Assembly (NCBI GenBank): GCA_965212595.1
Contig: CBDBVE010000009.1
Span: forward strand, 372,001 to 436,000
Reading direction: 5' to 3'
DNA length: 64,000 bases
DNA from: Poritiphilus sp965212595
Lineage (GTDB): Bacteria; Bacteroidota; Bacteroidia; Flavobacteriales; Flavobacteriaceae
The translations under genes and the position numbers were made by a program. A model generated the notes under the pieces. That model was not told where the DNA came from. It saw only the letters and a program-made list of their open reading frames with translations, and made no database searches. Positions 8,752-17,282 of the stretch are shown in pieces (within the stretch, counting starts at the first letter, position 1; every line of letters starts with the position of its first letter).

Positions 8752-10418
8752 CAGTGCAATTTTATGCTCTCGCCGTTTAGTCCGTAATACAGCCCGTTTT
8801 CGGAAATACAAATTTTAAAATACCCCAGATCTTTATGCTCAGGTAGGCTGGGGAATTGAAATTTTAAATGGTTTGTATCTCGTGCAATAAGGGTGCCTTC
8901 TATCATCTCTTCGGTAAGAAAATCTAAATTTCGTATTTCAATCACGCGTTTGTATTTATTGAGGTAGGCCACTCCAAATTTTAATTTCTTCAGCGCAATA
9001 TCCTCTAAATATGGGTTATAAACTGCAACCGAAATTACAGAATCCTCAAGAAATGAGGTGTCTTTCTCGACAAGGCACTGCAGCTTTCTAAAAGACTCAA
9101 AGTTGTCTATATATGTACCATAAAATTGGGTGCCACGAACCGTAGAAAATGAAATATCCCCCTCTTTTTTGTACTTAGACACCATTAAGATCTTCTTGTG
9201 CTGCATTGAGGCCTCAGAATTATCTATAGAATATTGGTTTTTTCGGTATCGGACGTTATTCAGGGAAAATGAGGAGTTTCCTGAATAAAAGGAATACATG
9301 GGCGCCATTCTGTACGAATTCTCAAATACTACAGGGGTATTTCCTGTCTTAGACTCTAACTGAGCTACCCAATCCTTATTTCCATGAGTTTCAAAAGTTA
9401 TAGGAAAAAGGGGTTCATAGATCAGTCCCACCCTTAGGTAGAGAAGAATGACGATATTGGCTATGCCGAGGCGAACTATCCATTTCATAGCAAAGCTGTT
9501 CTTGAGCATGTAGTTGTAGACCAGTACGGCCATTGGAACACAAATCACTATGATCCACTGCGCCTGAACTCTACGTTGAAAACTGGAAAGGAAGAAAAAA
9601 AGAAGTACACCGTAAATTAGAAAGACCAAAGCCCTGGTAAACTTGTCTGAAGGTTTCGATTTATATAAAGAAAAATATATGAAGGGAAAGGTTAGGCCAA
9701 ACAAAACGATAAGGTTCAAAAGGTATCCTCCTGTAAACTCAAAAAACTCATAAGGTTGATTAGGTCGTTCAAAAAGGTGGTATTTTATAGAGACAAAATC
9801 GTTCTGTACCAACCACAATAGGTGGGGTGTATAACAGACAAGGGAGCTTATTACAGCAAGCCATGCATATTTATTGGCGACCAGTTTAATATTAGATAGC
9901 AATACAAAAAGGATGACCAGAACTGCATGATATTTGCTATACATCAACATGGCCATTGTCACGCCCAGCGCTACCGAAAGAACCCAATTTGAATTTTTGA
10001 GGAATCGCTTATATATCAAAAGAAATAAGGCGGTAAAGAATAACAATGGTGTATCGGGAAGCGTAAAAAAACCATAGGCATTGACCAGGATCATGGAGAA
10101 TACCAGGACGAAAAAATGCGGGACAAAAGCCTTCTTTTGAGCGTTATCTATCATTAACCAGAGGAATACCACTGTACAAACCGATAAGAGACAACTCATA
10201 AAACGCACCCCTAATTCACCGTTAAATAGAAAGCCGCTAATTTTAATTAAGAGCGCAACCATTGGTGGATGGTCAAAGTAACCCCAGGCCATGTTTTGAG
10301 CATAGTACCAATAGTAGGCTTCGTCAAAAAGTAACTCGGTAAACTGCGCCTGAATCAGGTTGATTATAAAAATAGCTCCAAGAAAATAAAGAAAGAGCTT
10401 TGGAAATCTAAGTTTCAT
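8751..10418 (-). CDS. GT39-family (PMT-like) glycosyltransferase, membrane
   Basis: A 555-residue polytopic protein of the dolichyl-phosphate-mannose protein mannosyltransferase superfamily (GT39/ArnT-like). The first periplasmic loop carries the acidic motif FDEAYYWYYAQ and then GYFDHPPMVALL, the catalytic signature of this fold. About ten membrane helices are followed by a soluble C-terminal domain from roughly residue 345. Such enzymes transfer sugar from polyprenyl-phosphate to protein or lipid on the outer face of the inner membrane. The divergent neighbour is a polyprenyl-phosphate sugar synthase, the expected donor-making partner. The -7 element TAATTTTG is 20 bases upstream of the ATG. 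Confidence 0.85.
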   Translation of the reverse strand: MKLRFPKLFLYFLGAIFIINLIQAQFTELLFDEAYYWYYAQNMAWGYFDHPPMVALLIKISGFLFNGELGVRFMSCLLSVCTVVFLWLMIDNAQKKAFVPHFFVLVFSMILVNAYGFFTLPDTPLLFFTALFLLIYKRFLKNSNWVLSVALGVTMAMLMYSKYHAVLVILFVLLSNIKLVANKYAWLAVISSLVCYTPHLLWLVQNDFVSIKYHLFERPNQPYEFFEFTGGYLLNLIVLFGLTFPFIYFSLYKSKPSDKFTRALVFLIYGVLLFFFLSSFQRRVQAQWIIVICVPMAVLVYNYMLKNSFAMKWIVRLGIANIVILLYLRVGLIYEPLFPITFETHGNKDWVAQLESKTGNTPVVFENSYRMAPMYSFYSGNSSFSLNNVRYRKNQYSIDNSEASMQHKKILMVSKYKKEGDISFSTVRGTQFYGTYIDNFESFRKLQCLVEKDTSFLEDSVISVAVYNPYLEDIALKKLKFGVAYLNKYKRVIEIRNLDFLTEEMIEGTLIARDTNHLKFQFPSLPEHKDLGYFKICISENGLYYGLNGESIKLH

Positions 10419-10437
10419 TTGGCGTTTGAATTGGGTC

Positions 10438-10445
10438 CAAAATTA
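10438..10445 (-). promoter_or_regulatory. -7 promoter element of the GT39 operon
   Basis: On the minus strand this reads TAATTTTG, an exact match to TAnnTTTG, and its 3' end is 20 bases from the GT39 start codon. No clear -33 box was found. Confidence 0.6.
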
Positions 10446-10523
10446 CAAATTCTAGGACTTATCGGTTCTTTAAAGAAACGATAAAATTGAAGGAGTATTT
10501 CTACCTGAGTCTGTTTAATGTAG

Positions 10524-10531
10524 TACTTTTG
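10524..10531 (+). promoter_or_regulatory. -7 promoter element of the Dpm1-like gene
   Basis: TACTTTTG matches TAnnTTTG exactly and ends 19 bases before the ATG at 10551. It drives the operon that includes dihydroorotase. No convincing -33 element at the right spacing. Confidence 0.6.
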
Positions 10532-10550
10532 CTCAAATTAAAAAGAGTCT

Positions 10551-11279
10551 ATGGCAGGTAGCTTAGTAATTATCCCTACTTACAACGAGATTGAAAACGT
10601 TGAAGCTATTATAAGTGCCGTATTTGATTTACAAAAGGATTTCCACGTTCTTATTGTCGATGATAACTCCCCAGACGGTACGGCAGCCAAGGTTGCCGAA
10701 ATGCAAAACAAGTTTTCCAATAAGCTGTTTTTAGAGGTTCGCAAGGAAAAAGCCGGTTTAGGAACGGCCTATATTCATGGATTTAAATGGGCCATTGAAC
10801 GGCAATACGATTTTATTTTTGAGATGGATGCGGATTTCTCACACCGGCCCTCAGATCTCGTGCGCTTACACAGAGCCTGCCTGAATGGAGCAGATGTAGC
10901 TATTGGCTCTAGATATAAAAAAGGTGTAAACGTTGTTAATTGGTCACTATATAGAATTTTGTTATCCTATGGCGCCTCTTTCTACGTTAAGCTCATCACC
11001 GGGATGCGTATACATGACCCTACGGCTGGCTTTATTTGTTACAAGAGGCCGGTTTTAGAGGCTATCGATCTGGATGCGGTTAAATTCATCGGCTATGCCT
11101 TTCAAATTGAAATGAAATTCAGGGCTTATCTCAAAAAATTTAAAATCGAAGAGATTTCCATCATATTTACAGATCGGGAGAAGGGAAAATCAAAGATGAG
11201 TTCTGCTATAGTCTGGGAGGCAATTTTTGGAGTAATCGGGATGAAAATAAGAAGCCTTTTTAGAAAAAACGGATTTTAA
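10551..11279 (+). CDS. Dpm1-like polyprenyl-phosphate glycosyltransferase (GT2)
   Basis: A 242-residue GT2 enzyme resembling polyprenol monophosphomannose synthase, which moves a sugar from a nucleotide donor to polyprenyl phosphate at the cytoplasmic face. Visible motifs are IIPTYNEIEN at the start, the VDDNSPDGT nucleotide-binding strand (about residues 36-44), MDADFSHRP (the DxD metal site, about 92-100) and the DPTAGF segment. Unlike some bacterial homologues it has no C-terminal membrane helices, as in human DPM1. It is divergent from the GT39 transferase (132 bases apart), its likely partner, and is one base upstream of dihydroorotase. The sugar (mannose or other) is not determined by sequence. 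Confidence 0.9.
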   Translation: MAGSLVIIPTYNEIENVEAIISAVFDLQKDFHVLIVDDNSPDGTAAKVAEMQNKFSNKLFLEVRKEKAGLGTAYIHGFKWAIERQYDFIFEMDADFSHRPSDLVRLHRACLNGADVAIGSRYKKGVNVVNWSLYRILLSYGASFYVKLITGMRIHDPTAGFICYKRPVLEAIDLDAVKFIGYAFQIEMKFRAYLKKFKIEEISIIFTDREKGKSKMSSAIVWEAIFGVIGMKIRSLFRKNGF

Positions 11280-11280
11280 A

Positions 11281-12615
11281 ATGAGCAGCACTTTAATCAA
11301 GAATGCCAAAATAGTGAATGAGGGAGTGGTTTTCGAAGGTGATATATTGCTTCATGAAGATCGCATTCAGCGAATTGATGCAAGCATTGAAGCCGGAGAT
11401 TCTGCGGTAATCGATGTTCAGGGGAATTATGTCTTGCCTGGAGTTATTGATGATCAGGTGCACTTCAGAGAACCTGGACTTACACATAAAGGATCTATTG
11501 CAACCGAAAGTAGAGCCGCCGTAGCCGGAGGGATTACTACTTTTATGGAGCAACCCAATACACAACCTCAAACCACGACAATAGCCGAACTGGAGAAGAA
11601 ATTTGAAAGAGCAGCGTCTTCATCCTACGCAAATTACTCCTTCTTGTTTGGAGGCACCAATGATAACCTTGAAGAACTCAAAAGGCTGGATAAAAAAAGC
11701 TGTTCTGGCGTAAAGCTATTTCTGGGATCCTCTACCGGAAATATGTTGGTTGACAAGGAAGATGTTATTGAAAAGATTTTTAGGAATACAGAACTTGTGA
11801 TTTCTGTACATTGTGAGGACGAAACAACGGTTAGGGAAAATTTATCTCGCTATAGAAAGCAATACGGCGATGATATTCCTATTGAGTTTCATCCAATGAT
11901 ACGAAGTGAGGAGGCCTGTTACCTTTCTTCATCCAAGGCCGTTGACCTGGCCAGAAAAACGGGAGCAAGACTTCATGTTTTTCACCTATCTACCGGGAAG
12001 GAAACAGCACTTTTTGATAATAGTTTACCTCTGGCGGAAAAGCAAATTACTGCAGAAGTATGTATTCATCATTTGTGGTTTTCCGATGCTGATTACAAGG
12101 ACAAAGGGACATTGATCAAATGGAATCCCGCGGTTAAGACTGCAGAAGACCGTACACAGCTTTGGGATGCACTACTTAATGATAAAATAGACGTTATTGC
12201 CACAGACCATGCTCCGCATACTGTAGGGGAAAAGTCCAATAATTATGTCAATGCTCCATCTGGCGGACCCCTGGTACAACATGCCCTCGTTGCCATGTTG
12301 GATAAATTCAGAATGGGAAAAATAAGCCTGGAAAAAATTGTCGAAAAAATGTGTCATAATCCAGCTATTTTGTTTGATATCGAAGAGCGAGGGTTTGTAC
12401 GCGAAGGTTATTTTGCAGACCTGATCATAGTTGATTTAGACGCCCCCTGGGAAGTCAATAAATCTAACATAGCCTATAAATGCGGATGGTCTCCATTTGA
12501 AGGACATACCTTTAAATCTAAAATTACACATACCTTTGTCAACGGTCATTTAGCCTATGATAATGGTAAGTTTTCAGAGAAGCGCAAGGCTATGAGACTA
12601 ACATTTGATCGATGA
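11281..12615 (+). CDS. pyrC: Dihydroorotase
   Basis: A 444-residue amidohydrolase that closes carbamoyl-aspartate to dihydroorotate in pyrimidine synthesis. The metal-site motif is DDQVHFREPG (residues 57-66), so the first histidine of the usual HxH is replaced by glutamine (Q59), while H61, R63 and later residues are kept: GVKLFLGSSTGN with the candidate carbamylated lysine, HCEDE, FHPMIRSEEA, HVFHLST and the catalytic ATDHAPHT. I recall the QxH form in other Bacteroidota proteins annotated as dihydroorotase, so it is probably a lineage trait. Start is one base after the Dpm1-like stop; the DUF4296 start overlaps its stop. Allantoinase is the main alternative family. Confidence 0.88.
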   Translation: MSSTLIKNAKIVNEGVVFEGDILLHEDRIQRIDASIEAGDSAVIDVQGNYVLPGVIDDQVHFREPGLTHKGSIATESRAAVAGGITTFMEQPNTQPQTTTIAELEKKFERAASSSYANYSFLFGGTNDNLEELKRLDKKSCSGVKLFLGSSTGNMLVDKEDVIEKIFRNTELVISVHCEDETTVRENLSRYRKQYGDDIPIEFHPMIRSEEACYLSSSKAVDLARKTGARLHVFHLSTGKETALFDNSLPLAEKQITAEVCIHHLWFSDADYKDKGTLIKWNPAVKTAEDRTQLWDALLNDKIDVIATDHAPHTVGEKSNNYVNAPSGGPLVQHALVAMLDKFRMGKISLEKIVEKMCHNPAILFDIEERGFVREGYFADLIIVDLDAPWEVNKSNIAYKCGWSPFEGHTFKSKITHTFVNGHLAYDNGKFSEKRKAMRLTFDR

Positions 12616-13022
12616 AAATGAAAAACCTTCTGTTTTTATTGGGCTTTGTTTTTATGCTCTCCTGTAATGAGAAAACCATTGAACCTCCTGCAAATCTGAT
12701 CGGAAAGGATAAAATGGTTGATATTCTTTACGACCTGGCTATTATCAACGCCTCAAAAGGAATTAATGCCACCGTGTTGGAGCAACACGGAATAGATCCG
12801 ATGCCATACATATTTGAGAAACACAATATTGATAGCCTTCAGTTTGTCAAAAGTGACGTTTATTATGCCTCGCTTCCGCGCGAATACGAAACTATATACA
12901 AACGCTTGTCAGCCAGACTTGAAAAAGAACGGGAAATTCTTGAAGAGCATAAAAAGCAGAAACAGGACAGTATCAAAGAAGTTCAGGAAGAAAAAAGAAA
13001 GGCAAAAATATCAGGCAAATAA
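12612..13022 (+). CDS. DUF4296 lipoprotein
   Basis: A 136-residue protein with a lipoprotein signal (hydrophobic core then FMLSC; Cys18), a DUF4296 domain (about residues 30-100, IGKDKMVDILYDLAIINA) and a charged, lysine/glutamate-rich coiled tail. DUF4296 is a Bacteroidota family of unknown function. The ATG overlaps the dihydroorotase stop as ATGA, implying coupled translation. The last 12 bases overlap the 3' end of the convergent epimerase gene. Confidence 0.87.
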   Translation: MKMKNLLFLLGFVFMLSCNEKTIEPPANLIGKDKMVDILYDLAIINASKGINATVLEQHGIDPMPYIFEKHNIDSLQFVKSDVYYASLPREYETIYKRLSARLEKEREILEEHKKQKQDSIKEVQEEKRKAKISGK

Positions 13023-14030
13023 GTTTGGAAACTCGTCTTTAAAGCGGTTGCAGGTATAGTAGATGTTTCCGGCCATCAATTCAAACTCAAAATTAAGTTT
13101 ATCTACGACCTTTGCATTGCTATACAATTCTGGCTTTTTAAGAGATTCTACGCTCTTTTTGGTTAACTTTCTTTTGTTGCCAGAAAGATAACTCCAAACA
13201 TAATCCAGACGCCAGAGGACTTCTAGCTGCCAGAATTTGAGCTGCTTTTTAGGTGTTCTTTTACCAAATTGCCGTGTTATAATAGAAAGGATTTCTTTAT
13301 ATGTTAGATTTTTATCTACAGCTATAAACCGCTCATTTTTAATATCTGAGTCCATCAGCTGTACCATCATTTTTACTACATCGTTGACTGTTACAAAACC
13401 AGAACCTCCGGGAGGGTAGAAACGTGGCCCTCGCGAAGCTATTTTAAAAAGAACGCCGCTTCCACTATTCCAAAAACCTGGCCCTAATATAATACCCGGA
13501 TTTACAACTACCGCAGGGACCCCTTCCTGGGTGCCCCTCCAAACTTCCAATTCTGCCAAATGTTTGGTAAGTGCATATTCATTGACATTTGCATCCTGCC
13601 ATTCGTTGTCTTCAGTACTCATTGCGCCATTCAAACTCCTGCCAATTGCACCTATTGAGCTGACATAGCAGAGTTTTTTAATCTTCCTGGAAACACAAAG
13701 ATTTATAATATTGGCCGTTCCCTGGACATTGTTTTTTTGAAGCGAGGAGAAATCCCTTGGATCGAAAGAAATAAGAGCTGCACAGTGGTAGACATGTGTT
13801 ACTCCTTTGAACGCTAATTCTAAGGCTGGAATATTGTCAAGATCTGCCTCTATCCATTGAATCTTTTGAAATAGCTCTTCGTGAGTTGAGCTGTAATAAG
13901 CAAAGACGCCCTTTACATGATCTAAATTGCTAGAGGCTCTGTGAATCGCTTTTACTGGGACTTCGCCGTGTAATAAATGAAGCAAAAGATGCGCCCCAAC
14001 CAAGCCTGTTCCTCCGGTAACTAAAATCAT
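13011..14030 (-). CDS. NAD-dependent epimerase/dehydratase (extended SDR)
   Basis: A 339-residue extended short-chain dehydrogenase. The N-terminal glycine motif is TGGTGLVGAHLL (residues 5-16), an acidic segment ADLDNI follows, the catalytic serine lies in CYVSSIGAIG and the YALTK motif gives the Tyr-x3-Lys pair (around 152-156). It resembles dihydroflavonol-reductase-like and 3-beta-HSD-like NAD-dependent proteins; the substrate cannot be named. Its end overlaps the DUF4296 gene by 12 bases in convergent orientation. The region upstream (14031-14221) shows no perfect -7 element on this strand. Confidence 0.85.
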   Translation of the reverse strand: MILVTGGTGLVGAHLLLHLLHGEVPVKAIHRASSNLDHVKGVFAYYSSTHEELFQKIQWIEADLDNIPALELAFKGVTHVYHCAALISFDPRDFSSLQKNNVQGTANIINLCVSRKIKKLCYVSSIGAIGRSLNGAMSTEDNEWQDANVNEYALTKHLAELEVWRGTQEGVPAVVVNPGIILGPGFWNSGSGVLFKIASRGPRFYPPGGSGFVTVNDVVKMMVQLMDSDIKNERFIAVDKNLTYKEILSIITRQFGKRTPKKQLKFWQLEVLWRLDYVWSYLSGNKRKLTKKSVESLKKPELYSNAKVVDKLNFEFELMAGNIYYTCNRFKDEFPNLFA

Positions 14031-14221
14031 GACTCTAATTTAATTAAATTCAACGATAATTTATGCTGTAACGCAGCTTAAGTAAGAATAAAAACCTGTA
14101 AAATACTACATATTACAACGGATTTTTCTTGGTAAAAATTGTTTACAATTTTAGAATTATTTGTCGATCAATGAAGGGGATAATATGTTTTGTCATCCGC
14201 ATTCCAACAACCTATTTATTA

Positions 14222-14229
14222 TATATTTG
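14222..14229 (+). promoter_or_regulatory. -7 promoter element of tyrS
   Basis: TATATTTG matches TAnnTTTG and lies 20 bases before the ATG at 14250. It rules out the in-frame TTG at 14190 as start. No -33 box found. Confidence 0.6.
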
Positions 14230-14249
14230 CAGCAGGGAAAAAAATTAGA

Positions 14250-15545
14250 ATGGCTTCAAATTTCGTTGAAGAACTTAAGTGGAGGGGAATGTTGCACGAT
14301 GCTATGCCAGGCACAGAGGAGCACCTGTTGAGCGGAATGCAGTCTGCCTATGTAGGGATAGATCCTACGGCAGATTCACTGCATATTGGGCATTTGGTAA
14401 GCGTTATGATGTTACGACATTTCCAGCTTGCGGGTCATAAACCTTTTGCTTTGGTTGGCGGCGCAACCGGAATGATTGGTGATCCCTCGGGCAAATCAGC
14501 GGAACGAAATCTTTTAGATGAGGCTACCCTCCGCCTCAATCAGGAAGCTTTAAGAGAACAGTTATCGCGCTTTCTCGATTTTGAAAGCGACAAACCCAAT
14601 GCCGCCATGTTAGTGAATAACTATGACTGGATGAAGGACTTTTCTTTTTTAGGCTTTATCAGAGACGTTGGAAAGCATATCACTGTAAACTATATGATGG
14701 CCAAAGATTCTGTAAAAAAGCGCTTGTCTTCCGATGCCAAGGAAGGTATGTCATTTACAGAATTTACCTATCAATTGGTTCAAGGGTATGATTTCTTGCA
14801 TCTCTTTCAGAGTCATAATTGTACACTGCAAATGGGTGGGAGCGATCAGTGGGGCAATATTACGACAGGTACTGAACTTATCCGCCGAATTGGGGGCGGA
14901 AAAGGGTATGCGCTTACCTGCCCCTTGATTACAAAGGCCGATGGCACAAAATTTGGAAAGACAGAAGCGGGTAATGTTTGGTTAGATTCCGCTAAGACAT
15001 CGCCTTATAAATTCTATCAGTATTGGCTCAATACTTCAGATGAAGACGCGGAAAAGTATATCAAGATATTCACCTTTTTATCAAGAAAGGAAATTGAAGC
15101 TTTGGTTGAGGAGCATAAAGCTTCTCCTCATCTGAGATCCTTGCAAAAACGCTTGGCTGAAGAGATAACGACAATGGTGCATTCTAAAATCGATCTGGAT
15201 AAGGCCATGGCGGCCAGTGCAATTCTCTTTGGGAAATCTACTTCGGAAGATCTAAAAAAGCTCGATGAATTTACTTTTCTGGATGTTTTTGAAGGTGTGC
15301 CTCAGGCAAAATTGCCCGCCTCCGAACTGGAGGATGGATTGGATATGATTGCAGCCTTGTCTGCGAAAACCAAATTTCTAAGTTCAAATGGAGAGGCCCG
15401 AAGAGAGCTCAACCAAAATTCTATTTCGGTAAATAAAGAGAAGGTTTCAGGAGATTACACTATTACCAGGGCTGATTTAATTAATGAGAAGTTTGTTTTA
15501 CTGCAAAGGGGCAGAAGAAATTATTTCGTTCTGGTTATTGACTAA
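14250..15545 (+). CDS. tyrS: Tyrosyl-tRNA synthetase
   Basis: Class I synthetase for tRNA-Tyr, 431 residues from ATG 14250. The HIGH signature appears as DSLHIGHL, preceded by YVGIDPTA; the Tyr-binding YDFLHLFQ and QMGGSDQWGN segments are present; the KMSKS loop is the TyrRS variant KFGKTEAGN. A C-terminal S4 RNA-binding domain (from about residue 365) ends the protein. The family's usual opening FVEELKWRGM follows three residues after the chosen ATG. The ankyrin-type gene starts 23 bases downstream and may be read through. Confidence 0.97.
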   Translation: MASNFVEELKWRGMLHDAMPGTEEHLLSGMQSAYVGIDPTADSLHIGHLVSVMMLRHFQLAGHKPFALVGGATGMIGDPSGKSAERNLLDEATLRLNQEALREQLSRFLDFESDKPNAAMLVNNYDWMKDFSFLGFIRDVGKHITVNYMMAKDSVKKRLSSDAKEGMSFTEFTYQLVQGYDFLHLFQSHNCTLQMGGSDQWGNITTGTELIRRIGGGKGYALTCPLITKADGTKFGKTEAGNVWLDSAKTSPYKFYQYWLNTSDEDAEKYIKIFTFLSRKEIEALVEEHKASPHLRSLQKRLAEEITTMVHSKIDLDKAMAASAILFGKSTSEDLKKLDEFTFLDVFEGVPQAKLPASELEDGLDMIAALSAKTKFLSSNGEARRELNQNSISVNKEKVSGDYTITRADLINEKFVLLQRGRRNYFVLVID

Positions 15546-15568
15546 TTCGGCCTAAGTGCTTGTTGGTT

Positions 15569-16222
15569 ATGAAAATCTATAAATCTAAGGTAGTTCAGGA
15601 GTTGGAGGTCTTTTATGGCGAACTGTTGTATGAAATAGGACAATTTAGTACCATAAGAGATCATATGTCAGCACTGGCCTCTCGAATGTGGGAAGGGGTT
15701 AGAGCAGAAAACGAAGCTGTTTTCATTGAGATTAGCAATTACCACTGGGATCACTTAGGAAAGAGCCCGAAAGTTTTGGCTGGCACAAATTTGTCCGAAG
15801 AAAGCTGCAAACAAACCATTGCTAATGAATTTGGGTTTAGAAGATGGTCTGAAGTCCAACATCTTGACTTTCCATACAATTACAAGTTTGAAAGCACTGT
15901 GAATTTGTTTTTAGAAGGTAATTTCGTTGAACTCAAAGCAGCTATTAATGAACAGGAAGAGCTGCTAAATCACAAATCGGATTATGGGCATAAAGCCACC
16001 TTATTACATTACGCGGCAAGCAATGGGGTAGAGCTTTGGAGGCAAAAGGTACCCTTAAATATTTCTGAAATGGTGGCTTTTTTAATCGAAAAAGGGATCA
16101 ATACCAAAGCCAAAATGAAGGTTTACAACGGTGAATATAAGGCTGCAGAATTGCTGCTGTCAAGCGCGCATCCCAGAGATGCGGGAGTATTAAAAGCGCT
16201 GCGAAAAAACTTCAATATCTAG
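15569..16222 (+). CDS. Ankyrin-repeat-type protein
   Basis: A 217-residue cytoplasmic protein. The C-terminal third carries degenerate ankyrin repeats (ATLLHYAASNGVE, then EMVAFLIEKGI, then a last helix around ELLLSSAHPRDAGV). The N-terminal half is helical with no motif I recognise. Function unknown; ankyrin repeats suggest protein binding. An upstream in-frame TTG at 15560 would add three residues; the ATG at 15569 is preferred. It follows tyrS by 23 bases and its stop is three bases from the convergent LuxE-like gene. Confidence 0.75.
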   Translation: MKIYKSKVVQELEVFYGELLYEIGQFSTIRDHMSALASRMWEGVRAENEAVFIEISNYHWDHLGKSPKVLAGTNLSEESCKQTIANEFGFRRWSEVQHLDFPYNYKFESTVNLFLEGNFVELKAAINEQEELLNHKSDYGHKATLLHYAASNGVELWRQKVPLNISEMVAFLIEKGINTKAKMKVYNGEYKAAELLLSSAHPRDAGVLKALRKNFNI

Positions 16223-16225
16223 CTG

Positions 16226-17203
16226 TCAAAGGGCCATAAGATTACACCCCCGGATATCAGAATGGTCAAACCTGCCAAGAACCTCAAAGCGACCGTCTCT
16301 ATGTACTTTCCCCAAGTCTTGCGTAGCTATAAAAGAGCAGGAGTGTAGGTTGGCCAGGTCTATCAGGTTGATGCCACCTGTTTTATGGACACCTTGAAGT
16401 GCCAGCGGGTCCTCAGGATCTCTGATAAGTATCTTCATCCAGGGGGGAGTGCTAAATAGGCCCTGTCCTTGTGAATAGGCTTGTGACAAAAGCTCTGTCA
16501 TCCCATATTCTGAGTGGATCTGCTCTACCTCAAAGCTTTTCTTTAAAATGTCGTGGAGTTCATCACGGGTGAGTTCTTTTCTCCTCCCCTTCATTCCCCC
16601 GGTTTCCATAATAAGGATACGGTCCAATTTCTGGGGATACTTTTCTGCCATTTCAAGCAATGCAAAAGATACTCCGATGAATAATACTTTCTCTCCTGCC
16701 TGGTTAAGGGTCTTTAGGATATCAGCTAATTCTTCCAGGTTGTTCAAATAAAATCCACTCATTGAATGGCCGCTTTTAGCGATGAGATCGTCTACCATAT
16801 AGATTAAAGAAGAACCCTTTCTTTCAAGATAGGAAGGGAGCAGTGCCAGAATACAGTAGTCTGTCACCGGCCCATAAAAAAACTCGAACGCCTGAAGGTA
16901 ACTGCTTCTGTAAACCTCTGCATCCAGAAGGTAGTGTGTACTAATATTACTGCCGGTTGTGCCACTGCTCGTAAATTGCAGCTCTGGGGCACCAGAACCG
17001 CTAATTATTCTTTTAGATTTAAAGAATTCAATGGGTAAAAATGGAATTTGTGAGTAGTGTTTAACCGTAGAAAACGGCTTTTTTAAAAAGTCGCAAAATT
17101 CCTTATAGACTAGGTTATTGTTGTACTGGTGTCCAAAAACTTCCAGGGCGAGGTCGTTAAATTCCTCAGGCGAGTTACAATTAAAGATTCTCCGAACATC
17201 CAT
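16226..17203 (-). CDS. LuxE/PaaK-like acyl-protein synthetase
   Basis: A 325-residue member of the LuxE acyl-protein synthetase family, related to phenylacetate-CoA ligases. The adenylate-forming signature FTSSGTTGS, the IPFLPIEFFKS segment before it and the SEYGMTELLSQAY segment are present. LuxE activates a fatty acid for a reductase in luminous bacteria, but no luxC, luxD or luxAB genes are near, so the role here is unknown. I start at ATG 17203: an in-frame extension to 17293 would run back through a terminator hairpin (17229-17260) and a -7 element. Nine bases separate the -7 element and this ATG, so the mRNA may be nearly leaderless. Confidence 0.82.
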   Translation of the reverse strand: MDVRRIFNCNSPEEFNDLALEVFGHQYNNNLVYKEFCDFLKKPFSTVKHYSQIPFLPIEFFKSKRIISGSGAPELQFTSSGTTGSNISTHYLLDAEVYRSSYLQAFEFFYGPVTDYCILALLPSYLERKGSSLIYMVDDLIAKSGHSMSGFYLNNLEELADILKTLNQAGEKVLFIGVSFALLEMAEKYPQKLDRILIMETGGMKGRRKELTRDELHDILKKSFEVEQIHSEYGMTELLSQAYSQGQGLFSTPPWMKILIRDPEDPLALQGVHKTGGINLIDLANLHSCSFIATQDLGKVHRDGRFEVLGRFDHSDIRGCNLMAL

Positions 17204-17212
17204 GTTGTTCGA

Positions 17213-17220
17213 CAAAAGTA
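17213..17220 (-). promoter_or_regulatory. -7 promoter element of the LuxE-like gene
   Basis: Minus-strand TACTTTTG matches TAnnTTTG. Its end is nine bases before the ATG at 17203, leaving a predicted leader of only a few bases. Confidence 0.55.
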
Positions 17221-17228
17221 GCCAAAAT

Positions 17229-17260
17229 AAAAAGCCCGGACTATAGGGCCAGGGCTTTTT
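17229..17260 (-). terminator. Rho-independent terminator after the first T9SS mini-protein
   Basis: Nine-pair stem AAAAAGCCC/GGGCTTTTT (17229-17237 with 17252-17260) around a 14-base loop; on the minus strand it ends in a T run. It lies 22 bases past the stop of the T9SS gene at 17283. Confidence 0.78.
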
Positions 17261-17282
17261 GAATAGGGTTGGATAGGTTATT

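Noticed and set aside
8752..8811. Longer version of the DUF4271 gene starting inside the GT39 gene
   Set aside because: The TGATG junction gives a natural coupled start, and the extra residues are a basic stretch unlike a membrane protein N-terminus.
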